A DNA stretch of 64,000 nucleotides from CAZONU01 sp965370045 (GCA_965370045.1 CBDUSI010000005.1:5210-69209), one strand, 5' to 3'; shown: positions 1-9,355, counted from the stretch's first letter. Translations and numbers: made by a program. Notes: a model not told the origin generated them from the letters alone.

Positions 1-3000
1 CCGGCGGCGTGGTCAACCTTGCCAGCCTCCACCAGGAGCATGGCCAGCTGGCGGTACTCGTGTACGTTGGCGCTGTAGCCCTGGGAGGCGCGCAGTTCGA
101 GGATCGCGCCGCGAATCCGCGCGGAGTCCTCCAGGCGGCGGCGCTCCCTGGCCTTCTGGGCCAGCCGGCTCAGCCGCCACTGGTCGCGCCAGTAGCGCGA
201 GGGGTCGCGGATGATGCGCACCAGCTCGTCGACGGCGGCCTTGCTGAGCTCCGCGTCGCCAGCGTCCCAGGCCACGCGCAGGGCCAGGCGGACCACCTCG
301 TCACGCATCGGCTTCTTGGCCTTGAACAGCTTCTTGAGCTCTCCCTGCAGGAACTTCCCCTGGTTGGCGCGGTGGGCCATGTCCAGAATCTGCTCCACTG
401 TGCGCACGCCCCGGCCGCCGTGCCGCCCCTGTACCAGCGAGTCCAGGGCCAGCTCCAGGGCGTCCTTGCCCTTGCCGGACAGCGCGAAGGCCGAGACCAT
501 CTGCACCTCGTAGTCCGTGCGCCGGCCGGTTATCTCCGCCGCCTGGGCCAGCATGCGGGCCGCGCCCGCGTAGCGTTTCACGAGCATCAACTCGCGGGCG
601 TAGCGCTCCATGACCAGCGGGTCCTTGGGGCCGACCTCCAGGCCCTTCTTCATATAGGGATCGCCGTCCTTCTTGAGCCCCAGGAGCAGGTAGACCTTGT
701 AGACGTTTAGCGCCGCCTGGTAGTCCTCGGAATTGCGGGCCAGGACGCGCTTCCAGCGATCAACCTCCTTGTGCAGCCGGTCGCGGCGCCGGGTGTCGGC
801 CTGGCTCTTGGAGTTCTTCATCTTTATGGCCGCGTCGGCTTGCTGGTCCTGGTAGCGGTAGAGCCTGTTCTTGGCGCCCCAGCCGCGCACCTTGGCAATC
901 AGTTTCTTGACGTCCTCCGGCCGGGCCCGCTGCCAGTAGAACTGGAGCACGAACTGGGCGACGGCCTCGCGCTCCAGGCCCTCGATCTTTTCCATGCGGG
1001 CGTCGGCGTACTTGAGGAACTCGGCGTCCTTGTCGTGCTTCTTCAGGAACGCCGGGAAACGCCCGTCGATGCTCGGCAGCGAGTAGCTGTAACGCTTGCC
1101 CTGGCGCTTGCGCAGATCGACGGCGTGATAGCGCGCGATCACATCGACGTAGGCCATGTGCTCCTTGAGGGCCGCGGACTTGTCCTCCGCGGACTTGCGG
1201 TCCAGCAGTTCGGCGGCCTTGAGGCGCAGGAAGCCCGCGTCGCGGACCTTGCAGGCCTTGTGCATGAAGTCCACCGCGCCGGCGTAGTCGCCGCGGCGGG
1301 CGTGCAGCTCGGCCAGGTTGCCCAGCATACTGCCGAAGTAGCTGTAGTAGGGCCGGTTCTCCGCGAAGTCCCGGTAGAGGCCCAGCGCCGCCTCCTCGGC
1401 CTCGGCCAGCCCCGCGGGAGTGCGCAGCCCGAGGCCCACGCGGTTGCCGTCGAAGAGGTACCGGCCCAGGTAGTAGAGCACGTTGGGCCCGGCGCTGCTC
1501 TTGTTACGGCGCAGCCGGTCGGCCTGGCGGACCACCGCCACGGCCTCCTTGACGCGGCCCTCGCGGACCAGCCAGCGGGTCAGCGTCTGGTAGGACTGGC
1601 GGCGCGCCCAGTACTCCCCGCCCAGGTCTACCATCCGGCGGGCGATCTTGACGCGCTCCCCACCCGTGCGCGCGATGCCCATCAGGCTGTTCAGGGCCTG
1701 CTGGCGATGGCTCCTCTTGAGGCCCGCGTCGTCCGCCGCGGCCCAGAGCACCGGGCGGGCGGCCTCGCGACGACCCAGGTAGCCGGTCAGGAACAGGCCC
1801 GCACCCAGGCGGCGCACGCCCTTGGTCTCGGCCAGCTTCCCGGCGGCGTTGAGCGCGGCGTACTCCCCGCAGTACGAGCGGAAGCTGCTCAGCCAGTTGT
1901 TCACCTGCCAGGGGTCGGCCACCGCGGCGAAGCGGTTCTGCATGAACTCCAGGGCACGCTCCGGTTTGCCGGCCCGGCAGCTGAGGCTGACCATCGAGCT
2001 CCAGTAGCGGTACTCGTTGTAGACCCGGTAGTACTTCTGGCGCTTGACCAGCGGCAGTATTCGTCCGTAGACCTCGACGGCCTGCATCAGCCTGCCGGCG
2101 GACTCCAGCGTCCCCGCCAGGTTGCGATGGGCGTTGATCTGGCTGGGATAGTCCTTGACAGTCTCGCGGTGGAGCGCGAGCAGGGCGGCTTTGTCATCCA
2201 GGATGGCCGCCAGGCGGCCCACTGCCTTGGAACGCTCGCCGTAGTTCCCGCTGCGCTTGATGAACTCACGCCAGAGCTTCTCGCGCTCCGGCGCCTTGCC
2301 CAGCCGGGTGTAGGCCCGGTGGAGCACCTCGCCGGCGCCGAAGTTGGAGTTCCACTCGTGGGCGAAGAGCCAGGGACGCAGAGTGACGACCGCCTTCTCC
2401 GGCTTCGAGTCGGCCAGCAGCACCCCGGCGAGCGCGACCGCCGCGCGCTGCTTCTCGGGCGTCCCGGCCCCGGTGTCCAGCAGCTTCTTCCAGGCGCGGG
2501 CGGCCTCGGCCAGCAGCCTGGCGGGCCTCTTCGAGGGGCTCATGGCCACCCGGCTGAGGCGCCCGGCGATATCCGCGCGGCGCTTCCAGTCGGTCTCTTT
2601 CTTGAAAAGCCCGGCCCAGAACTTGACCGCCCGGTCGGGCGCGCCGCGCGCGACCATCACCCGCGCCGCCCGGTCGGCGGCTTTCACTCGATCCGACCAG
2701 TCGTCGAGCTTGCCTACGGCAACCAGCCAGGCGTTCTCGGCGCCGGCCAGGGTGTTCATCTGGCGATGCACGGCGGCCAGCTGGAGCGCGGAGTCGAGTA
2801 CTTCCTTGCGCTCTTCCGTCCCGTCGAGCAGCTGCTTCCAGGAAGCCGCCGCCCGCTTGAGCAGATCGCAGGAGGTCAGCGCCCGGGCTTCGGCGGCGCG
2901 GAAGGCCTTGGCCTTCGGATCCATGTCCGCGGCGCGGCCGTAGGCGGCGGCGGCCTCCCTGATGCGCCGGCGGGAGAGCAGCAGCTGCCCGTAGCGCGCG

Positions 3001-3245
3001 TGGTAGCCGGGGACCTTCTTGTCGACCTCGATGGCCCGTTCGACGGCGCGCATGGCCGAGAAGGGCCGGCCGACCCTCTCGAAGTAGAAGGACAGCGAGA
3101 AGAGGACGTTGGCGTCCTCCGCCTCGGTGCGCAGCTGGCGCTGGGCCTCGGCCAGGCTGATCTGGCCCGCGGACGCGGCCAAAGCAGGCGCGAGCAGCAG
3201 GGCCAGAAGCAGGAAGCTCCGGAGAATCTTGCGGGCAGCAGTCAT
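1..3245 (-). CDS. Large secreted TPR-repeat protein (partial, cut by window edge)
   Basis: The minus-strand frame stays open from an ATG at 3245 to the left edge, so at least 1081 residues are visible and the C-terminus lies outside. The start is preceded by AGGAGA at good spacing. The N-terminus is a typical Sec signal peptide (MTAARKILRSF, a leucine-rich core, then ALAASAGQ). The rest is alpha-helical with repeated tetratricopeptide-like pairs, for example ISLAEAQRQLRTEAEDANVL and YHARYGQLLLSRRRIREAAA, continuing throughout. This implies an exported scaffold or protein-interaction role. No enzymatic motif is seen. It is the last visible gene of the ECF sigma operon, 9 nt after the stop of the 3255-4565 gene, so it is probably co-expressed with the FecR-VIT-VWA protein. 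The exact function is unknown. Confidence 0.85.
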   Translation of the reverse strand, partial: MTAARKILRSFLLLALLLAPALAASAGQISLAEAQRQLRTEAEDANVLFSLSFYFERVGRPFSAMRAVERAIEVDKKVPGYHARYGQLLLSRRRIREAAAAYGRAADMDPKAKAFRAAEARALTSCDLLKRAAASWKQLLDGTEERKEVLDSALQLAAVHRQMNTLAGAENAWLVAVGKLDDWSDRVKAADRAARVMVARGAPDRAVKFWAGLFKKETDWKRRADIAGRLSRVAMSPSKRPARLLAEAARAWKKLLDTGAGTPEKQRAAVALAGVLLADSKPEKAVVTLRPWLFAHEWNSNFGAGEVLHRAYTRLGKAPEREKLWREFIKRSGNYGERSKAVGRLAAILDDKAALLALHRETVKDYPSQINAHRNLAGTLESAGRLMQAVEVYGRILPLVKRQKYYRVYNEYRYWSSMVSLSCRAGKPERALEFMQNRFAAVADPWQVNNWLSSFRSYCGEYAALNAAGKLAETKGVRRLGAGLFLTGYLGRREAARPVLWAAADDAGLKRSHRQQALNSLMGIARTGGERVKIARRMVDLGGEYWARRQSYQTLTRWLVREGRVKEAVAVVRQADRLRRNKSSAGPNVLYYLGRYLFDGNRVGLGLRTPAGLAEAEEAALGLYRDFAENRPYYSYFGSMLGNLAELHARRGDYAGAVDFMHKACKVRDAGFLRLKAAELLDRKSAEDKSAALKEHMAYVDVIARYHAVDLRKRQGKRYSYSLPSIDGRFPAFLKKHDKDAEFLKYADARMEKIEGLEREAVAQFVLQFYWQRARPEDVKKLIAKVRGWGAKNRLYRYQDQQADAAIKMKNSKSQADTRRRDRLHKEVDRWKRVLARNSEDYQAALNVYKVYLLLGLKKDGDPYMKKGLEVGPKDPLVMERYARELMLVKRYAGAARMLAQAAEITGRRTDYEVQMVSAFALSGKGKDALELALDSLVQGRHGGRGVRTVEQILDMAHRANQGKFLQGELKKLFKAKKPMRDEVVRLALRVAWDAGDAELSKAAVDELVRIIRDPSRYWRDQWRLSRLAQKARERRRLEDSARIRGAILELRASQGYSANVHEYRQLAMLLVEAGKVDHAA

Positions 3246-3254
3246 TTTCGTCTC

Positions 3255-4565
3255 CTAGCGGCGTTTCACGTGGACGGGGCGGGAACCCTTGCCGTGCACC
3301 GGCAAGGTCACCACGCCTGGTTCGAGACCTTTCAGCAGATTGGTCGCTGAGCTGCGGACCTCATCGTCGGACGACTTCGTGAGTTTCTGGAGAAACGGCC
3401 TGGCCAGGTCGCCGGCCGCGGAGAAACGCTTGCGAGCGGCCTCCCTGACTTTGAACTCCTCCGAGGCCAGGTCCTTGGCCCACTTCTTCATGGTCTCCTC
3501 AATCGCCGGAAGCCAGTTGAGCCGCGCGTCCTCTCCGGGTAGCGTGTCGAAGACGACGCCAGCGCGAACCAGTTCGTCGGGCTTGGGCGTTACCTTCAGC
3601 GGGAATATCGCGTCGTAGGTCTTGCTCGGAACGCGCGCGGCGACCAGAAAGCCGGTCTTCCCCAGCAAATCCGGGCGCCAGGTCTCGACGATGGCCGCGG
3701 CCTCCTCCCCGGTCAGGCCGAAAGCGCGCCACTGCGCGCGGCAGGCGGCCAGCAGCTTCTTCGCGTCGCCCCCGGCCTTGAGCACGTCCTTCCTGGCCAG
3801 CGTTACCGTCGCCCCGGCGGCGACGTTCTTGATCGCCACGAAATTCCGCGTCTTCCCGTCGTTGACGATCACGATCACCGGCCCACTGGCGGTCTTCTGC
3901 GCGTTCTTGAGGGTAATGGCCTCGGCGCTGACCTTGCCCTCCAACGGCGGCTTCTGGATGGCGGTGGCCTCATAAAACAAGAAACGCTCACTCCCGCCGG
4001 CCGTCCTGATCCACTTGCCGGGCACCGCCCGGACCGTGCTCCACCAGTGGCTCTTTCCAACCTTCCTCGCGTCGGCGGGCCGCTTGGCCGTTAATCTGCC
4101 TTTCCACTTCATGCCCACCGCGTCGGTGACGCCCGCCCCCATGGACCAGAAAGTCTCCGTGACCAGCTCCGGCTTGGGCCAATAGACCAGCGGCCGGCCC
4201 CTGAATGTGAGCACCTGGACCGAGACCTCCAGGCCCTCCCTGCCGTAGAGATGCAGGACCGGCTTGCGCCACGAGCGGAACTCATCCTTCTTGGGCGTGA
4301 ACTCCTTATCGTGGCGGAGGACGAATGCGGGCAGGCCGGCGACCAACTCGTCGGGTACGGTCAACAGGCTCTTGGGCTTGGCTTTTCCCTTCGGATCGCG
4401 CCACGGAACGTTGCTCTTGATGATCGCCATGCGGCGGATGTAGACGCCCCATTCATGGACCACGAACTTCTCCGGGGCCTTCTCCGCGCCCTCGCCGCCG
4501 GAAGCGACCAGCGGAAGCAGCGCGGCCAGTCCCGCCAGCGCCAGAATTCCCCGGGAACTCGTCAC
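3255..4565 (-). CDS. Secreted protein with C-terminal HEAT-like repeats, function unknown
   Basis: A 436-residue protein starting at a GTG, with GGGAGAG about 8 nt upstream. Residues 1 to about 25 look like a Sec signal peptide (GILALAGLAALLPLVASGGE). The mature protein begins with FVVHEWGVYIRR, followed by a large beta-rich domain of no family I can name. The last 70 residues (WAKDLASEEFKVREAARKRF onward) look like HEAT repeats. It sits 90 nt downstream of the FecR-VIT-VWA gene and 9 nt upstream of the TPR gene, so the three form one expression unit behind an ECF sigma factor. I infer a periplasmic partner of the VIT-VWA protein. No catalytic motif was found. Confidence 0.8.
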   Translation of the reverse strand: MTSSRGILALAGLAALLPLVASGGEGAEKAPEKFVVHEWGVYIRRMAIIKSNVPWRDPKGKAKPKSLLTVPDELVAGLPAFVLRHDKEFTPKKDEFRSWRKPVLHLYGREGLEVSVQVLTFRGRPLVYWPKPELVTETFWSMGAGVTDAVGMKWKGRLTAKRPADARKVGKSHWWSTVRAVPGKWIRTAGGSERFLFYEATAIQKPPLEGKVSAEAITLKNAQKTASGPVIVIVNDGKTRNFVAIKNVAAGATVTLARKDVLKAGGDAKKLLAACRAQWRAFGLTGEEAAAIVETWRPDLLGKTGFLVAARVPSKTYDAIFPLKVTPKPDELVRAGVVFDTLPGEDARLNWLPAIEETMKKWAKDLASEEFKVREAARKRFSAAGDLARPFLQKLTKSSDDEVRSSATNLLKGLEPGVVTLPVHGKGSRPVHVKRR

Positions 4566-4654
4566 TCTCGTCTCTCCCTATGAAACGGCCGCGGGCGGGG
4601 ACCCTCACGGGCCCCCGCCCCGGCATCACGCGTGGGTTTCTCTGCCCTGGCGTC

Positions 4655-7600
4655 TCACCGCACCAGGTTCGAGGCGTTCACGGGGCTGCTCTGATGGCGC
4701 AGGTCCTTGCTCCGCGGGTTCGAGTCCAGGTCGCGAATCGCCCAGTCCTTGGGAATCGTAACCTTGAAGGACCCGGCCTTCGGCTTGTAGTTGATCTTGA
4801 GATCGGTCACGCGCACGGTGCGCGTCTGGCCGGCGGCGGCGGCCTTGATAACCGTCAGCTTCCGGGCCATCTCCTCGGCCTTGGTCTTGCTGCCCGCGGC
4901 GCGCAGCTTGGCGATGGTCTTCTCGTAGCGCTTGACCATCTCGGGATTCGCCCTGCGCCCGCCGTCCTTGCTGTGGTAGGTCACCTTGAAGACGGTGGGC
5001 ACCTTGACCCCGCCGACCTCCTTGACCTCGCCGCACTCCACCGTGCGGGTCAGGCGCGAGTAGCGGCCCCCGCGGCGCCAGGTGTTCTCGTAGACCTCTA
5101 TCTTGGTCACCGGGCCCTTCTCGGAGCTCAGGTGGATCAGGATCCTGTTGTTGCTGTTGCCGCGGCGGGCCAGGCGCAGGACCAGGCCGTCATCGCCCTT
5201 CTTCTCGACGGTGATGTACCATCTGCGGTCCAGCTTCTGGGCCCAGGGGAAGATGTAGGCGGGGAGCAGCCCGCCCAGGGCCTTGACGTCCCCGGCGGTG
5301 ACCCGGCGCCTGGCGGCGTACTTGAGCAGCGGGTAGAATTGCACGCGCACCTTGCCGTCGGATATATCGTAATGGTCGTCGCCGACCTTGCGGCTGAAGA
5401 AGCGCCTAGTCTCGGTGTCCAGAGCCAGTTCCCAGGCGCGGCCCTCAAGCTTCTCCGTGCCCTCCTTGTCGAGCGTGTAGGAACTCACCTTCAGGGACAG
5501 GCTCTTGTAGCGCCCGGCCAGGTTCCGGAGTATCTTCATGGCCTCGGCGGAGCTGTGCTTGTGGCGGTAGGGCAGCGCGCCCAGCTCGTTGATGCGGAAG
5601 ACCGGGAAGATGTCCCTGCGCGCCCAGGCCAGCACGTCAGTATCGAAACCCTCGCCGGACCGGAGGCGGCTCTTGCGCTCCTCTGCTCTGCCACCCCCTG
5701 CTGCCTTTCCTTTGGTGCCGTAGTGGCCAGGCGCCTTCTTGGCCGCTTCCGCAGCCGCGCGCGGCGCCGCCGGCCTCTTCGTGGCCGGCGCGTTGCTCCT
5801 GGCCAGCTGTTCGACGCTTTTCGACTGCTTCTTGAGCTTGCCGGACTGAAGAGCCTTGTCGCTGCGGCGGCCGCGGTCGCCGGGCTTGCCGGGGCCTCTC
5901 TTGGCGTCCGCCATGACTCCCTGCTCCATCTCGGACTTCGTCCAGGCGCCGGCGCCGCCCAGCGGGATGTCGCCGATGGCCTCGTCGTCCTTGCCGTTGA
6001 ACTCGTCGTTGCGGCGTTCGATGCCGAAGCGCTCGTAGTCCTCGGCGGTCTCCAGAACGATGAAGCTGGTGTAGTGGCTCATCACCCGGTAGCGCTTGGA
6101 CGTCCGGATCACCGTCTGGACCAGTTTCGCGGACGCATCGCCGTCGGCCAGCGCGGCCACGTCCTGAAGGTGACCTATCTTCTCGTTGGCCCACAGCTTG
6201 GCGACGAAGCAGTTGGACTTCTCGCCCTGGAAGTCGACCTTGAACTCCCTGGTGTAGGGCTTGTCCTTGTAGCTGGCGGTCAGGCGCACCTTGGCCTTGC
6301 CCTGGCGCAGGTACTTCCCGAAGGCAAACAACTGCCGCCCGGCGCTGACGTTGGGGAACCACACGGGATAGATCTCGTCGGTCTCGGTGCCCACGAACTC
6401 CATGCGTACGCCGGTGTAAAGCGGCCAGGCGTAGTCGTCCATCAGCTCGCCGACGCTGGCGGCCACGTCGTCGGCGGAGGCCAGCGGCCGCACGGTACCA
6501 TCGAACCTGCGGGCCAGCTCGGCCAAGAGGGCCGCGTCCTGCACGTCACCGATTGACAGGCAGTGCACGCGCACCTCGCAGCCCTTGAGAGACTTTTCGG
6601 CGTCGGCCACCAGCCGCGCGGTCCGGGTGCTGGTCAGGCTGGAAAGCCCGCTGCCCACGTAGACCACCTGGGCGAGCGCCTCCGTGCCGGCCAGGGTCGC
6701 CGCGGCCTGCCAGGCGGTCGACAGGTCGCTGGCGCCCATGGCCTCCAGGCCGTCCATCCACTTGCCGGCCGCGGCCACGTTCCCCGCGCTGGCCCGCACC
6801 ATGGTGGGCTTGAAGGCCTGGGCGAAAGTATCGTAAGCCACGATGCCGAACTCGTCGCCGGCCTTAAGCAGCGAGAGCGCGTGCCTGGTGGCCTTCTTGG
6901 CCAGCGCCAGGTGCCGGTCGCCCAGTCCGCCGGACTTGTCGAGAACGAAGACGAAGCGGCTGGCGGCGGGCTTCTCGCTGTCGGCCTCCTGCAGCTCCGG
7001 CGAGAAGATCATCAGGAAGTAACCCTCGCCGTCGCGGTCGTGCCAGTAGGGCACCACCACCAGTTCGCCCTCGCCCTTGACCACCTGGTAGTCGAGGGTG
7101 AAGTCCCTGGCAGGCGCGATCTTCTCCGCGGAGTAGTTGACGGTTATGGCATTGTCCCCGGCCTTGACCTCGGCGTCTTTGTAGCCGGGTACCGCGGAGG
7201 CCACGATCGTGGGGGTGGAGGCCACGCTGAGCTTGACCTCGATTTTGCCCACCGGGTGGGTCTGGAGAGAATCGGAGACCAGCGGATAGGTGAAGCGGAT
7301 GCGGCCGTGCTCGCGCTTGAGCACCTGGTAGTAGCTGATCAGCACGCGCTTCTCGCTCTTGGCCTCGATGGGGAAGACGCGCATCTTGAACATGTTCCCG
7401 CCGGCCCACTCCAGGAGCGCCGGGTCCCTGCGCTGGACCAGCAGGGCCTCGAAGGTCCGCCGGGCGCGCTGGGTCTCGGCGATCTCACCCTCCATCAGCC
7501 GGTCGCCGACGTACATCGCCAGCCGGCTGATGGTCGCCCCCGCGGGCAGCGGGAAGTAGAAGGTACCCTCCAGCCGCTGCTTGGTGTCGTTGTAGAAGAC

Positions 7601-8464
7601 CTGGTCCACTTCGATCAGCGCGATCTGCTCCTTTATAGTCACGTTCACGCTGTGCCTGCGAACCTCCAGGGGCTTGCCCACGCTGCCGTCCCGCAGGCGG
7701 GGGACCAGCGCTCCCGAGGTCCAGCTGTCCTTGGCCTTGCTCGCGACCGCCATGGGGCCCGTCTTGACCGTCTCACCGGCCCCGGCCAGCTGCTCGAAGC
7801 CGGCCGTGTCGCGGACCAGCACCTCGCCGCTGATCACGACGACAGTCATCATCAATGCGCTTAGAGTTCTTCGATTCACCTCAGTATCTCCTTCATCTGC
7901 CTTCGCGTCCGCACCACCTTCGAGTCTCACGGTAAACCTGGTCCCCAGGGCGATGGCTTCGCCCACCGGGGTCTTTACCTTAAACTGGCCCTTGCCCTTC
8001 GCCACCTCGCAGGTGACCTCGCCCCTCCGCAACTCGACCAGCGGGCGGTTGCGGTCGGGCCACGACGTGACCTTCACCTTGCTGCCGCCGGCCACCTCTA
8101 AAATGCTGCCGTCGACGAGCTTCTCGGCGATGGTCCGGCCGACCGCGGGCTGCAAGTCCCTGACCATCACGCGGCTGGGGCGCGGAGGCGTGGGCTGATT
8201 CTTCCCAATGACCTTCCCGTCCCGCGGCTGCCAGTTAACGGCCAGCAGCAGCGCCGCTGCCGCCGCCGCCGCGGCTGCGAAGACGCCGGTCCAGAGCACG
8301 CGGCGCGAGCGGCGGGGCTTGACCTCCGCCCCGGCCTTCAGGCGCGCGGCCACCCGGGCGAAGATTTCGCCCTGGGCCTCGGGCCGGGGGTCTTCCGGCC
8401 GGGGCGCGCGCTTGAGCAGCTTCTCGATGTTGCGATCCAGGTTGCGTTCCCGTTCGTCGCTCAT
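4655..8464 (-). CDS. Giant membrane-anchored FecR-like / VIT / VWA protein, putative anti-sigma factor
   Basis: A 1269-residue multidomain protein. Residues 1-56 are charged and presumably cytoplasmic. Residues about 57-77 are one alanine-rich transmembrane helix. Residues about 105-185 resemble a FecR domain (VELRRGEVTCEVAKGKGQF, then TPVGEAIALGTRFTV). A VIT domain follows at about 265-385 (VDQVFYNDTKQRLEG, FYFPLPAGA). A VWA domain starts near residue 500 with FVFVLDKSGG; its metal motif is DxSxG rather than the usual DxSxS, so metal binding is doubtful. A Lys/Ala-rich linker leads to a C-terminal region about 985-1260 that resembles LolA/RseB-type lipoprotein-sorting folds (weaker assignment). 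The ATG overlaps the stop of the ECF sigma gene (ATGA), which argues for translational coupling and an anti-sigma role through the N-terminus. Confidence 0.85.
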   Translation of the reverse strand: MSDERERNLDRNIEKLLKRAPRPEDPRPEAQGEIFARVAARLKAGAEVKPRRSRRVLWTGVFAAAAAAAAALLLAVNWQPRDGKVIGKNQPTPPRPSRVMVRDLQPAVGRTIAEKLVDGSILEVAGGSKVKVTSWPDRNRPLVELRRGEVTCEVAKGKGQFKVKTPVGEAIALGTRFTVRLEGGADAKADEGDTEVNRRTLSALMMTVVVISGEVLVRDTAGFEQLAGAGETVKTGPMAVASKAKDSWTSGALVPRLRDGSVGKPLEVRRHSVNVTIKEQIALIEVDQVFYNDTKQRLEGTFYFPLPAGATISRLAMYVGDRLMEGEIAETQRARRTFEALLVQRRDPALLEWAGGNMFKMRVFPIEAKSEKRVLISYYQVLKREHGRIRFTYPLVSDSLQTHPVGKIEVKLSVASTPTIVASAVPGYKDAEVKAGDNAITVNYSAEKIAPARDFTLDYQVVKGEGELVVVPYWHDRDGEGYFLMIFSPELQEADSEKPAASRFVFVLDKSGGLGDRHLALAKKATRHALSLLKAGDEFGIVAYDTFAQAFKPTMVRASAGNVAAAGKWMDGLEAMGASDLSTAWQAAATLAGTEALAQVVYVGSGLSSLTSTRTARLVADAEKSLKGCEVRVHCLSIGDVQDAALLAELARRFDGTVRPLASADDVAASVGELMDDYAWPLYTGVRMEFVGTETDEIYPVWFPNVSAGRQLFAFGKYLRQGKAKVRLTASYKDKPYTREFKVDFQGEKSNCFVAKLWANEKIGHLQDVAALADGDASAKLVQTVIRTSKRYRVMSHYTSFIVLETAEDYERFGIERRNDEFNGKDDEAIGDIPLGGAGAWTKSEMEQGVMADAKRGPGKPGDRGRRSDKALQSGKLKKQSKSVEQLARSNAPATKRPAAPRAAAEAAKKAPGHYGTKGKAAGGGRAEERKSRLRSGEGFDTDVLAWARRDIFPVFRINELGALPYRHKHSSAEAMKILRNLAGRYKSLSLKVSSYTLDKEGTEKLEGRAWELALDTETRRFFSRKVGDDHYDISDGKVRVQFYPLLKYAARRRVTAGDVKALGGLLPAYIFPWAQKLDRRWYITVEKKGDDGLVLRLARRGNSNNRILIHLSSEKGPVTKIEVYENTWRRGGRYSRLTRTVECGEVKEVGGVKVPTVFKVTYHSKDGGRRANPEMVKRYEKTIAKLRAAGSKTKAEEMARKLTVIKAAAAGQTRTVRVTDLKINYKPKAGSFKVTIPKDWAIRDLDSNPRSKDLRHQSSPVNASNLVR

Positions 8465-9093
8465 GACTTTGCCCTCATGGTCTCGAAGTTCATGTTCTCC
8501 GCCGCCAGCTTGAAGGCGTCGCGGAAGGCGTTCCTGGCGCGGAAAAGCCGCGCCTCGGCGGCCTTGGGCGTGGCTCCAAGTTGCTCAGCCACCTCCTTGA
8601 CCTGGCGTTCCTCCATGTAGCGCAGGCGCAGGACCTGCTCGTACTTGGGGGGGAGTTCGGAAAGCACCAGCTCGACCACCTCCGCCATCTCCGTGCGCTC
8701 CAGTTCCTGGTCGGGAAGCTCGGTGTGCTCCAAGTCGAAGAGGCGCTTGGTGAACTCCTCGTCGAAGCGACTGAAGACCAGCTCCACCACCGGCTTGCGA
8801 TTGTTCCTGCGGTAGAAGTCCAGCACGCGGTGCCGGGCAATCCCCAAAAGCCAGGCCCCCGGAGCGCGCCGGGTGTCGAAGTTCTTGATGTCGCGAAATG
8901 CCTGGAAGAACACGTCTCCGACGATCTCCTCAGCCTCCGAGTGGTTCCCGTCTACTCGACAGAGCACGTATCTGTAGACTCCCGCGAAGTGCTCGTCGTA
9001 GAATTGCCGCATGGCTTCTTCGTCACCCCTCTTGACCGCAGCAACCAGCTCACTCCGCAATTGCCCCCAGTCGGCCTCGTCACTTGTCTGCAT
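8461..9093 (-). CDS. RNA polymerase ECF-type sigma factor
   Basis: A 210-residue sigma-70 family protein of the extracytoplasmic-function class. Region 2 is recognisable (FYDEHFAGVYRYVLCRVDGN, then EAEEIVGDVFFQAFRDI). So is region 4 (LPPKYEQVLRLRYMEERQV, followed by the helix-turn-helix VAEQLGATPKAAEARLFRAR). Regions 1 and 3 are absent, as expected. It starts at an ATG at 9093 with a G-rich stretch upstream. The stop overlaps the start of the FecR-VIT-VWA gene by 4 nt, so sigma and presumed anti-sigma are co-translated. It likely autoregulates the operon from the upstream promoter, which I place tentatively at 9116-9144. Family assignment is firm; the inducing signal is unknown. Confidence 0.93.
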   Translation of the reverse strand: MQTSDEADWGQLRSELVAAVKRGDEEAMRQFYDEHFAGVYRYVLCRVDGNHSEAEEIVGDVFFQAFRDIKNFDTRRAPGAWLLGIARHRVLDFYRRNNRKPVVELVFSRFDEEFTKRLFDLEHTELPDQELERTEMAEVVELVLSELPPKYEQVLRLRYMEERQVKEVAEQLGATPKAAEARLFRARNAFRDAFKLAAENMNFETMRAKS

Positions 9094-9115
9094 TCCTACC
9101 CCCTTCTGCGTGGGT

Positions 9116-9144
9116 TTAGACGGGGATCACGCGCGGAAAGTGCA
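9116..9144 (-). promoter_or_regulatory. Candidate ECF-type promoter of the sigma/VIT operon
   Basis: On the minus strand TGCACTTT and GTCTAA are separated by about 15 nt, about 22 nt before the ECF sigma start codon. The GTCTAA block resembles the -10 of RpoE-type promoters. No housekeeping -35/-10 pair is visible here, consistent with autoregulation. This is a tentative call. Confidence 0.3.
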
Positions 9145-9262
9145 AAAAAACGGATTTAGTGCGGAGCTCAGCAGTGCGCACAGGTGCGCCACGTCCGCAA
9201 GCCATTGCCAATAAGCGGCTTGCGATGGCGAAGCCGGTCAGGAGCAGTACGAGCGCGGCCAT
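9116..9262 (-). CDS. Possible 48-residue small membrane protein
   Basis: A short minus-strand frame starts at an ATG at 9262 with AGGAG at ideal spacing and ends with TAA at 9116. The product begins MAALVLLLTGFAIASRLLA, one hydrophobic helix, followed by a basic tail. Its 3' part overlaps the presumed promoter of the ECF sigma gene, which counts against it. The ribosome binding site is the main support. No family is recognised. Confidence 0.3.
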   Translation of the reverse strand: MAALVLLLTGFAIASRLLAMACGRGAPVRTAELRTKSVFLHFPRVIPV

Positions 9263-9355
9263 GGCTCTCCTACTCGAAGTCGGTGAAAACTCGGGGGAGT
9301 TTCTATCCGCCCCGCCGCCTCTTTGCAACGATACTCAGCGGGACGCGCGGGGGAG

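Noticed and set aside
771..3350. An 859-residue plus-strand open frame, and similar long frames antisense to real genes (for example 4580-6556 and 20356-22329)
   Set aside because: They mirror real genes codon by codon, lack ribosome sites and domains, and show the low-complexity His/Leu/Val/Gly composition typical of GC-rich shadows.
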